Shown here in pieces: positions 24,771-32,125 of a stretch of 64,000 bases of DNA; the stretch's first letter is position 1; each line of letters opens with the position of its first letter. The stretch comes from an uncultured Candidatus Saccharibacteria bacterium. Its GTDB lineage: Bacteria > Patescibacteriota > Saccharimonadia > Saccharimonadales > Saccharimonadaceae. The stretch is from assembly GCA_938040655.1 (NCBI GenBank), contig CALHZK010000005.1, positions 1-64,000 on the forward strand, read 5' to 3'. The position numbers and the translations under genes are program-made. Under the pieces are notes generated by a model that searched no databases, was not told the origin of the DNA, and saw only the letters and a program-made list of their open reading frames with translations.

Positions 24771-25504
24771 TTGCGCATGATCAGCCAACCTGTTTTCCGG
24801 CTGATTTACTGGCGGCGGTCTCATCAAAGAACGATGGCACGATGCTTGACCGCACTCGTGGCCGCCACGCAGCTGACGTAGTAGATAATCGGCAGGTGTT
24901 TTGCCGGTGTGCCGGCGTGCGGTATCAGGATGTTGTGTATCAGGTGATTTCATATAATCAAGCGCAGACATTTGATGTCATCGCCGAGGTCGATGAAACT
25001 GATACAACTCAGCATAATCACGAAGGAATTTTTGCTGATGCACTCTACACTGAGACGGCTGGTGTCGGCCTATTTTTACCGGTGGCAGATTGCATCGCGA
25101 CAGTGATATATGATCCACAACGCCCCGCCCTTATGCTGGCGCACCTTGGCAGGCACTCAACAGTCGCACAGTTAATGGTACGGGCAGTGCAGTATTTTGT
25201 GATACGGGGTAGCCAGGCGAAGGATTTATTGATTTGGATGTCGCCAAGTGTCACGCAAGATAATTACCGCATGGATTATTTTGCCCATATGAATGAGGCT
25301 AGTTGGCGCAATTTCTGCCGCCACACAGATGAAGGAATATATTTGGATATGCAGGGGTATAATCGTTCATTGGCTATGCAATCAGGTGTTTTGACTGATA
25401 ATATTTTCATCTCACCAGTCGATACGGCGGATGACCCAGGTTATTTCTCGCACTCATCTGGCGATATCAGCGGTAGGGTTGCTGTCGTTGCGGCTATGCG
25501 ATGA
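24767..25504 (+). CDS. laccase-domain (YfiH/PgeF family) protein, divergent
   Basis: Proteins of this family act as purine nucleoside phosphorylases, or in enterobacteria as peptidoglycan-editing amidases. The hallmark VADCIATVIYDP and the following LAHLGRHST correspond to the Cys and His metal-site segments. The first expected His, usually in a QVH sequence, appears to be replaced (NQAQTFDV), so the metal site may be altered. The frame is open from 24734, but ATG 24767 overlapping the rsmA stop (ATGA) is the natural start and gives 245 residues. Assignment rests on the ADC/H motifs. Confidence 0.75.
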   Translation: MIAHDQPTCFPADLLAAVSSKNDGTMLDRTRGRHAADVVDNRQVFCRCAGVRYQDVVYQVISYNQAQTFDVIAEVDETDTTQHNHEGIFADALYTETAGVGLFLPVADCIATVIYDPQRPALMLAHLGRHSTVAQLMVRAVQYFVIRGSQAKDLLIWMSPSVTQDNYRMDYFAHMNEASWRNFCRHTDEGIYLDMQGYNRSLAMQSGVLTDNIFISPVDTADDPGYFSHSSGDISGRVAVVAAMR

Positions 25505-25552
25505 TGTCTCCTTGATGCGCGGTTTTTTCAAAGGGATGATATAATGTATGTC

Positions 25553-27052
25553 ATGACCAAACAGCATGCTTATATCACCACTGCGATTCCTTATGTCAAC
25601 GGTCAGCCACATATTGGCCACGCTATGGACTATATGTTGGCAGATGTCTGGGCTCGCTATGCTCGGCAGAATGGCCGACAGGTGCGGTTTCAGACGGGGG
25701 TCGATGAGCACGGCAATAAGATCGCCACAAAAGCAGCAGATAGCGGTCTGACCCCTCAGGGCTATGTCGATCAGATGCATGGCAATTTTAAGGAGCTGAT
25801 CAATAAGCTCACGATTTCAGCAACTGATTTTATTCGGACAACCGATACCCACCACACGGCAGCAGTGCAGTATATTTGGCAGCGATTAGCGCACGGTGGC
25901 TACATCTACAAAGGGAGCTATGAAGGCTGGTATTGCCAGGGGTGTGAAGCGTTTGTCACTGACAAAGAAGCTGCCGCCAATAACGGTATTTGCCCAGATC
26001 ACCAAACACCATACCAGCGGCTTAGCGAAGAGAACTACTACTTTAAGACCAGCGCCTTTTCTGAGCAGGTTCGCCGAGCGATCGAGTCTGGCAAGATGAA
26101 AATCATCCCAGAGTTTCGCAAAAAAGAATTCCTCGAGCTGATGAAAGACGGTCTGCAGGATGTCTCGATATCGCGGCCCCGGAAGAATTTGAGCTGGGGT
26201 ATCCCAGTGCCAGGTGACGACAGTCAAGTGATGTATGTCTGGCTGGACGCACTGAGTAATTACATCACGGTGATTGGCTATCCGGATCGGCCGCAGGAGT
26301 GGCAAGCCTTTTGGCCAGCTGATGTGCAGGTGATCGGTAAGGATATCTTGCGGTTTCATGCGGGGATTTGGCCCGCGATGCTACTGGCGCTCGATTTACC
26401 GCTGCCCAAGGCGTTGTTGGTGCATGGCTTTATCAATGTCGGCGGCACTAAGATGAGCAAGAGCCTGGGCAATGGTGTCGGCCCGATGGATATCGTGCCG
26501 CATTATGGTGTCGATGCATTCCGCTATTATTTTTTGCGCCATGTGCCGACTCAAGATGATGGTGATTTCACCTGGGAGAAGTTTGAAGCAGCCTATAATG
26601 GCGAGTTGGGCAACGACTTGGGCAATCTGGTGCAGCGAGTTGCGAAGATGGTTCAGAATTATCAAGCTGGGGTCATCGGTGACGCGCCGCAATCCAAGCA
26701 TGATATGGGGCCATACCGAGCGGCTATGGAGCGGTTTGAGTTTGATCGAGCGCTGGATGAAGTATGGCTGATCGTCCGCTCGCTGAACCAATACATTGAG
26801 CGAGTTCAGCCATGGCACGTTGCCAAGCGACGCGACACTGACCCCGAGGCTGAGGTACACCTGGCAGAGATATTAGCGCATGCTTGTGGCACGCTGCTGC
26901 AGGTGGCCGATCTGCTGACACCGTTTCTACCAACGACTGCCGAGCGGATTCGCTACATTTTCCAGACTGGAGTGATCGCCGCTGATGTTGCACCGCTGTT
27001 TCCGAAAATTTACCTTCACACTGCTCGCCCGCAGGCAGCACAGCAGAGGTGA
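25553..27052 (+). CDS. metG: methionyl-tRNA synthetase
   Basis: The enzyme charges tRNA-Met. It shows the class I signatures HIGH (QPHIGHAMDY) and KMSKS (GTKMSKSLGNG), and one zinc knuckle of type Cys-x2-Cys...Cys-x2-His (YCQGCEAF and ICPDHQTP). At 499 residues it lacks the C-terminal tRNA-binding dimerisation domain found in longer forms. TATAAT at 25540-25545 covers the first in-frame ATG at 25544, so the leaderless start at ATG 25553 (MTKQHAY) is chosen. The stop overlaps the tatD start (GTGA). Confidence 0.97.
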   Translation: MTKQHAYITTAIPYVNGQPHIGHAMDYMLADVWARYARQNGRQVRFQTGVDEHGNKIATKAADSGLTPQGYVDQMHGNFKELINKLTISATDFIRTTDTHHTAAVQYIWQRLAHGGYIYKGSYEGWYCQGCEAFVTDKEAAANNGICPDHQTPYQRLSEENYYFKTSAFSEQVRRAIESGKMKIIPEFRKKEFLELMKDGLQDVSISRPRKNLSWGIPVPGDDSQVMYVWLDALSNYITVIGYPDRPQEWQAFWPADVQVIGKDILRFHAGIWPAMLLALDLPLPKALLVHGFINVGGTKMSKSLGNGVGPMDIVPHYGVDAFRYYFLRHVPTQDDGDFTWEKFEAAYNGELGNDLGNLVQRVAKMVQNYQAGVIGDAPQSKHDMGPYRAAMERFEFDRALDEVWLIVRSLNQYIERVQPWHVAKRRDTDPEAEVHLAEILAHACGTLLQVADLLTPFLPTTAERIRYIFQTGVIAADVAPLFPKIYLHTARPQAAQQR

Positions 27053-27876
27053 TCGTGCCAGCAGCTGCGACTACACTTCAGCTGATTGACTCTCACTGCC
27101 ATCTGCATGACACAGAATTCTATCCAGATCCGGTGCAGCAGCAGGCGATATATCAGCGGGCACTTGATGCTGGTGTCGGTATGATCTGTGTTGGCACAGA
27201 TCAGCGAAGTAGCCAGCAAGCGGTTGCTTTTGCAGCGACCCACTCGGCGACTTGGGCGGCAGTCGGTGTTCATCCTCATGAGGCGAGCCATGGTTGGTCG
27301 GGGATCGCAGCATTGCTCGAGCAGGCGACACCTGACGATTCGCCGATTGTAGCGATTGGCGAGATTGGCCTGGACTATTATTATAATCATAGCCCGCGCC
27401 AGGTGCAGATTGCAGCCTTGGAGGCACAAATCCAGCTGGCTGTTGACTATAATGTGCCGATTAGCTTTCATGTGCGCGATGGTGTGGCTGGTCAGGTGTC
27501 TGTCTGGGATGATTTTTGGCCGATTTTTGATAATTTCCGCGGGGTGCGAGGGGTACTCCACAGCTTCACTGATACGACAACCAATCTAGAGAAGGGACTG
27601 GCGCGTGGGCTGTTAGTCGGCCTGAATGGCATCAGTACTTTTACCAAAGACCCCAACCAGCTGGAGCTATATCGGAGCTTGTCGCCTGAAACGGTCATAT
27701 TTGAGACAGATGCTCCCTTCTTGACACCAAAACCGTTTCGTGGTAAGCTAAACGAGCCAGGGTACGTACGTATCATTGCTGAATATTGGGCAGCTCAGTG
27801 GCAATTGCCAATCGAGCAGCTTGCCGTGATGACAACTGCGACGGCCCGCACACTGTTTCATTTAAATCACACATAA
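27049..27876 (+). CDS. tatD: TatD family metal-dependent DNase
   Basis: TatD proteins are metal-dependent 3'-5' exonucleases with a role in DNA repair and possibly D-aminoacyl-tRNA clearance. The metal ligands are visible in order: DSHCHLHD, Glu in IGEIGLDYYY, His in SFHVRDG, His in VLHSFTD and Asp in ETDAPFLTP. The start is a GTG at 27049 overlapping the metG stop; the metG-tatD pairing is common in bacteria. At 275 residues the length is normal. Confidence 0.93.
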   Translation: MIVPAAATTLQLIDSHCHLHDTEFYPDPVQQQAIYQRALDAGVGMICVGTDQRSSQQAVAFAATHSATWAAVGVHPHEASHGWSGIAALLEQATPDDSPIVAIGEIGLDYYYNHSPRQVQIAALEAQIQLAVDYNVPISFHVRDGVAGQVSVWDDFWPIFDNFRGVRGVLHSFTDTTTNLEKGLARGLLVGLNGISTFTKDPNQLELYRSLSPETVIFETDAPFLTPKPFRGKLNEPGYVRIIAEYWAAQWQLPIEQLAVMTTATARTLFHLNHT

Positions 27877-27899
27877 CCACGCACGAAAAGGAGTAAAAT

Positions 27900-28184
27900 A
27901 TGGGTTACGAGATGACGCCAAGGCTAAAAAAATCATTTGATACCACTCCTTTTGTGGGCACAGGGGAAGAGGTGACCGCTGTGGCTCCTGGCGTGCGAGA
28001 GAACTCACAACCTACAAATACAAAAGAGAGAAAAGAAGTCGAGGACTCTATTGAGTATGCTAGGCGAACAGGTGAGTTACTTGATGCGATTCGTAAAGCT
28101 GCTATCGGGGACGACAAGAAACCACCTCTCGCTCCTGGTCAGAAGGAGCCTCTCAGTCCAGACAAGTTTGGCCCGGCCGCCTAG
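27900..28184 (+). CDS. small polar protein, unknown function
   Basis: This 94-residue protein has no membrane segment and a charged, probably partly helical middle (KERKEVEDSIEYARRTGELL) followed by a Pro/Lys-rich tail. A clear AGGAG precedes ATG 27900, which supports real translation. No family is recognised. It lies 24 bases after tatD and two bases before the next small gene, so it is likely co-transcribed with both. Confidence 0.65.
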   Translation: MGYEMTPRLKKSFDTTPFVGTGEEVTAVAPGVRENSQPTNTKERKEVEDSIEYARRTGELLDAIRKAAIGDDKKPPLAPGQKEPLSPDKFGPAA

Positions 28185-28186
28185 AG

Positions 28187-28627
28187 GTGTCTATGCCAAA
28201 TATCTTTAAGAAAGCAGTCCAGCTAGTCTTTACCGCCGATGGGGCGTCGCCGTTGGCGCGTCTAAAGAAAAAGGATCGGCCACTCCGGACGATGACCGAG
28301 CGCGAACTTATTCAGCTAGAGAGCCAAATCGGCGCCTCTATCTTTGGCGATAAGCCATCTCATGTGACGCGGCGGGAGTTTTTTAATCTTAATCCACAAA
28401 CGTGGATTTGGTATGAGGAGTTTATTTGCGAAGATGGTCATAAAGACTCTCTGACGACTCGCTACGAGGTGCAAGAAAAAGGTATTCTGAAGGTCCAGCC
28501 AAATTATCAGTACAACTACCTCGAGGGTGAAGAGCTACAAAACTTTGTTTTGGCAGTCAAAGAATACTACGAAAAAGTTGCTCGCCAGATTTATAATCGA
28601 GACCCAGAGACCGGTCGGCTCATCTAG
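28187..28627 (+). CDS. conserved-looking small protein, unknown function
   Basis: This soluble protein has up to 146 residues: a basic N-terminus, a central motif rich in aromatic residues (FFNLNPQTWIWYEEF), then strands and a helix ending in YYEKVARQIYNRDPETG. Two starts compete: GTG 28187 and ATG 28193, two codons later; the GTG is annotated. I do not recognise the family. It follows the 94-residue gene closely and precedes nifS, which has its own promoter. Confidence 0.7.
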   Translation: MSMPNIFKKAVQLVFTADGASPLARLKKKDRPLRTMTERELIQLESQIGASIFGDKPSHVTRREFFNLNPQTWIWYEEFICEDGHKDSLTTRYEVQEKGILKVQPNYQYNYLEGEELQNFVLAVKEYYEKVARQIYNRDPETGRLI

Positions 28628-28659
28628 CCAAATAAGCCCGAGATGATATAATAGATATA

Positions 28660-29817
28660 GTGAATCAGGACATAATATACCTTGACCATGCGGCGGCCAC
28701 ACCGGTTGATCCGCTTGTGGTAGCGGCTATGGAGCCGTATTTTTCGCGAGATTTTTTTAATCCATCAAGCCCCTATGCGCCGGCTGTTCGGGTGAAGCAG
28801 CAGTACCGGCAGGCCAAGGGGCAGCTGGCCCAATTACTTGGTGTGGTGGCGGATGAACTGGTGATGACTGCTGGGGCGACTGAGTCGGTCAACTTGGCAC
28901 TGCAGGCGGCCGGCGAGGGGCAATGCGCGGTCAGTGCAATTGAGCATCCATCGGTGCTGGCAGCTGCTGGCCGACACACTTCGCCGAGTATTATACAGCC
29001 AGATCAGCAGGGTCATATCACTGCTGCAGCAGTTGCAGCGTCCTTGACGCCTACAACATCGTTCGTGTCAGTTGCGCTGGCCAATCATGAATTAGGAGTA
29101 ATCCAGCCAATTGAAGAGATCGCGCGGGTGGTGCAGGCTGAGCGGCAGCGGCGGCAGGCTCAGGGTAGCACTACGCCACTCGTATTTCATACCGATGCTT
29201 CGCAGGCGGCAGCACTGCTTGATATCAAAATTAAGCGGCTCGGGGTCGATTTATTGACGCTCTCTGCCGCGAAGGTGTACGGCCCAAAGCAGGTCGGCCT
29301 GCTGTGGGTCCGCCCGGGGGTTCGGCTGCAGCCGGCTATTATTGGGGGCGGCCAAGAGGGTGGCCTGAGGAGTGGTACCGAAAACGTCGCAGGGGTGATT
29401 GGCTTTATGACAGCGCTGCAACTGGCAGCCAAGCGGCGCAAGAATGAAGTGCGGCGATTGCAGCAGCTGCGCCAGGCGTTGGTCGAACGGTTGCAGCGAG
29501 CTTTTCCAGACATGCTGCTGTCGACTGATTTGAAAAAGAGCCTGGTGAATTTTTTACACGTGTCGTTCCCGGGGATTGATGCTGAGCGGCTGGTGTTTTG
29601 GCTTGAGGCGCATAATGTGCTCGTAGCTACTGGTAGCGCCTGTGCTGCAAACGCCGGTACCCGCTCTCACGTTCTTGAAGCGATTGGGCTTAGCAGCACA
29701 CAGATCGATGGCAGCTTGCGGTTGACGCTTGGTCGACTGAATACTGATGGTCAAATCCAGCAAGCAGCCTGGTGGATTATTCAGGCGGTCCATACTGAGC
29801 AGGAGCGGCAGCGGTGA
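28660..29817 (+). CDS. nifS: cysteine desulfurase (NifS/IscS family)
   Basis: This PLP enzyme releases sulfur from cysteine as a protein persulfide. Visible are YLDHAAATP at the N-terminus, the GATESVNLAL pocket, HTDASQ, the PLP-binding lysine region (SAAKVYGPKQVG; most relatives have His in place of the second Ala) and the sulfur-carrying Cys in GSACAANAG. The start is a GTG at 28660, seven bases after TATAAT (28647-28652). With mnmA two genes downstream, its sulfur probably goes to tRNA 2-thiouridine; no Fe-S scaffold gene is nearby. The stop overlaps the next start (GTGA). Confidence 0.93.
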   Translation: MNQDIIYLDHAAATPVDPLVVAAMEPYFSRDFFNPSSPYAPAVRVKQQYRQAKGQLAQLLGVVADELVMTAGATESVNLALQAAGEGQCAVSAIEHPSVLAAAGRHTSPSIIQPDQQGHITAAAVAASLTPTTSFVSVALANHELGVIQPIEEIARVVQAERQRRQAQGSTTPLVFHTDASQAAALLDIKIKRLGVDLLTLSAAKVYGPKQVGLLWVRPGVRLQPAIIGGGQEGGLRSGTENVAGVIGFMTALQLAAKRRKNEVRRLQQLRQALVERLQRAFPDMLLSTDLKKSLVNFLHVSFPGIDAERLVFWLEAHNVLVATGSACAANAGTRSHVLEAIGLSSTQIDGSLRLTLGRLNTDGQIQQAAWWIIQAVHTEQERQR

Positions 29818-30413
29818 TACGGTTTTTGACAGTCACCGGTGTGGTGCTTATTGGGGTAATTTGGGCGATAGGTAGCTATTTGCAGCCAGATGATTTGGCA
29901 AAGTGTCGGATGCCGACCGACAGTGGGCCCTGCCGGAAAGCAGGGGCAATTATTGTGGTCAGTGGCGGCGATACGGCAGCTCGGACGGATGAGGCGATTC
30001 GCCTGTTTGGCGATAGCTGGGCGCCATATTTGATCATGTCCGGTGCGGCAGCCGATAAATCTGGCCCGTCCAATGCAGCGGCCATGCGCCGGCAGGCAGT
30101 GGCTGCTGGTGTACCGCAGTCGGCTATCATGGTCGATGAGCAATCCGAGACAACGCAGCAAAATGCTGTCGAAGTGCGGCAATTACTTGCACATCATCAT
30201 ATTACTGATGTAGTTTTAGTGACCAGTGGCTACCATATGCGGCGAGCTCAGCTGGAGTTTTCATCGCGGCTTCCTGGTGTTGCTGTCCGGTCGCATCCAG
30301 TCGCGACTGATAGTCATTGGCGAAAACTGTGGTGGCTGACACCGGTTGGCTGGTGGTTGGCGGGCGGTGAGCTTATTCGGATCAGCTTATTTGCGATGGG
30401 GGTGTCACGCTGA
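29814..30413 (+). CDS. YdcF-like (DUF218) membrane-associated protein
   Basis: This 199-residue protein has an N-terminal membrane segment (residues about 5-22), then a DUF218-type Rossmann-like domain with AIIVVSGGDT, IMSGAAAD, QSETTQQNAVEV and VTSGYHMRRAQLEF, and a second hydrophobic stretch near the C-terminus. The family includes E. coli YdcF and SanA-type envelope proteins; the biochemical role is not settled. It is a GTG start overlapping nifS by four bases, and its stop shares one base with the mnmA start (TGATG), so the three genes are translationally coupled. Confidence 0.85.
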   Translation: MIRFLTVTGVVLIGVIWAIGSYLQPDDLAKCRMPTDSGPCRKAGAIIVVSGGDTAARTDEAIRLFGDSWAPYLIMSGAAADKSGPSNAAAMRRQAVAAGVPQSAIMVDEQSETTQQNAVEVRQLLAHHHITDVVLVTSGYHMRRAQLEFSSRLPGVAVRSHPVATDSHWRKLWWLTPVGWWLAGGELIRISLFAMGVSR

Positions 30414-31507
30414 TGGCGCGAGTGTATGTGGGTATGTCGGGCGGTGTCGACTCATCTGTTGCGGCAGCCTTATTAGTCGAGCAGGGGCATGAGGTGACTG
30501 GCGTGTATATGAAAAACTGGTCAGAAGATTTACCGGGTATGCATTGCCCGTGGGCGGATGATGTCGCCGATGCGAAGCGAGTGGCAGTCGGATTGGGTAT
30601 TGATTTTCGAGTGTTTGATTTTCAGCGACAGTACAAGCAAAACGTCGTCGATTATATGATCCGTGAGTACCAAGCGGGCCGGACGCCAAACCCGGATGTG
30701 ATGTGCAACCAAGAAGTAAAATTCAAATTATTCTTGCAGGCAGCGCTGGCGGCGGGAGCGGAATATATTGCGACGGGGCATTATGCCCGGGTGACACATC
30801 CTGCAAATTCTACCGCTCAGTCTCCCCCTGAAGGTTTTTTGGAGTCATCAGCGAAATTGCTGCGAGCTCGCGACGACACCAAAGATCAAACTTATTTTCT
30901 CTACCGCGTGACGTCTGAGGCGCTGGCAAAGACTCTCTTTCCGCTGGGTGAGTTTACAAAGGCTGAGGTACGTCAAATGGCCACGCAGCGTGGCCTGTGG
31001 ACGGCAGACAAAAAGGAGTCAATGGGTATTTGCTTTGTTGGCCAGGTTGGTATTCGCGAGTTCTTGTCGGAGTATGTTCAGGCGCGGCCAGGTGATATTG
31101 TCGATACACAGACTCGCCAGGTGATCGGCCAGCACGATGGGGCAATTTTCTATACACTGGGGCAGCGGCACGGTCTGCATGTCGGTGGTGGTCTACCATA
31201 CTATGTGGTAGGCAAAGATATGGCAAAAAACGAAGTATATGTTTCGCAGCGGTTGAGCAGCCCTGAACTGTGGCGGACTGAATTCACCCTGGGCGACGTA
31301 CACTGGATTTCGTCTGAGTCGGCAGAAGAGCGCCACGTAACAGCTCGTCTGCGACATCGTGGTCCGCTTGTCGAGGCGGTCATCAGGCCGCGTGGGGCAG
31401 ACGCGATCTTGACACTGACTGAGCCGCAGCGAGCGGTCAGTCCTGGCCAATCAGCCGTCCTCTATGATGGAGAGGTCGTCCTCGGTGGCGGGATTGTGTG
31501 CAACTGA
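30413..31507 (+). CDS. mnmA: tRNA-specific 2-thiouridylase
   Basis: MnmA puts sulfur on U34 of tRNA-Lys, -Glu and -Gln. It has the PP-loop GMSGGVDSS, the ADDVADAKRVA helix, the first catalytic Cys (NPDVMCNQEVKF), TGHYARV, KDQTYFLYR and the second catalytic Cys (MGICFVGQ), followed by the beta-barrel domain. The length of 364 residues is typical. The sulfur donor should be the cysteine desulfurase two genes upstream. tRNA-Glu (TTC), a substrate, is encoded twice in this window. Confidence 0.96.
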   Translation: MARVYVGMSGGVDSSVAAALLVEQGHEVTGVYMKNWSEDLPGMHCPWADDVADAKRVAVGLGIDFRVFDFQRQYKQNVVDYMIREYQAGRTPNPDVMCNQEVKFKLFLQAALAAGAEYIATGHYARVTHPANSTAQSPPEGFLESSAKLLRARDDTKDQTYFLYRVTSEALAKTLFPLGEFTKAEVRQMATQRGLWTADKKESMGICFVGQVGIREFLSEYVQARPGDIVDTQTRQVIGQHDGAIFYTLGQRHGLHVGGGLPYYVVGKDMAKNEVYVSQRLSSPELWRTEFTLGDVHWISSESAEERHVTARLRHRGPLVEAVIRPRGADAILTLTEPQRAVSPGQSAVLYDGEVVLGGGIVCN

Positions 31508-31536
31508 TTGACGAGTTATCAAAAATAGTGTACACT
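31508..31536 (+). promoter_or_regulatory. promoter of rpsP
   Basis: TTGACG at 31508-31513, exactly 17 bases, then TACACT at 31531-31536. This predicts a leader of about 43 bases, longer than for most genes here. Confidence 0.75.
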
Positions 31537-31585
31537 GGACGGAGCAAAATCTAGCAGTAATTAAAAGAAGGAATAAGTAACGTTT

Positions 31586-31918
31586 ATGCTCGCAATTCGT
31601 CTGCAACGTTTGGGACGTAAGGGATACCCGGTGTATCGTCTGGCTGTGCAAGAAGCGCACCGCCATCCCTCGAGTGGCCGTGTGGTCGCCTATGTTGGTA
31701 GCTACAACCCTCACACAAAAGAAACTCGTATTCAGCAGGAGCTCGCTCAGCGCTATCTTGATAACGGAGCGCAGCCAACACCACGGGTAGTCAAGCTCTT
31801 CAAAGAGGCCAAAATTACTCTTCCGAAATGGGTGAAACAGCCAACGACCGACACCCAAAGGGCAATTCGTCACCCAGAGAAGCTTCGCAAGAATCAGCCA
31901 AAGGAAGCGACTGAGTAG
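31586..31918 (+). CDS. rpsP: 30S ribosomal protein S16
   Basis: This 110-residue protein begins with the S16 signature (MLAIRLQRLGRKGYPVYRLAV) with Ser/Arg-rich VVAYVGSYNP following; the C-terminal tail is Lys/Gln-rich. AAGGA lies about 14 bases before ATG 31586. It has its own promoter and a strong terminator, so it is probably monocistronic, unlike the rpsP-rimM-trmD operon of many bacteria. Confidence 0.97.
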   Translation: MLAIRLQRLGRKGYPVYRLAVQEAHRHPSSGRVVAYVGSYNPHTKETRIQQELAQRYLDNGAQPTPRVVKLFKEAKITLPKWVKQPTTDTQRAIRHPEKLRKNQPKEATE

Positions 31919-31959
31919 TCGCCTTCTGGACTGAGAGCTACCAGCGAGAAGATTCTTAC

Positions 31960-32002
31960 TCAAACCACCGCGAAAGATTACTTTTGGCGGTGGTTTTTGA
32001 GT
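31960..32002 (+). terminator. intrinsic terminator after rpsP
   Basis: CTCAAACCACCGC pairs with GCGGTGG and the following TTTTTGAG around a 15-base loop, with T-run included in the right arm. The symmetric A/T flanks would let it work in both directions. Confidence 0.85.
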
Positions 32003-32125
32003 GGTTTGGAGTGTGAACTGCTGCGGTGAGATTCTCTTGCCGCGCTGGGTGTTCATCAGTAGTTTCATCGCCACAATCAGAGGGGCGCTCGGCGTGCTTG
32101 AGGGCGGTGTGGTATAATACCGCCT

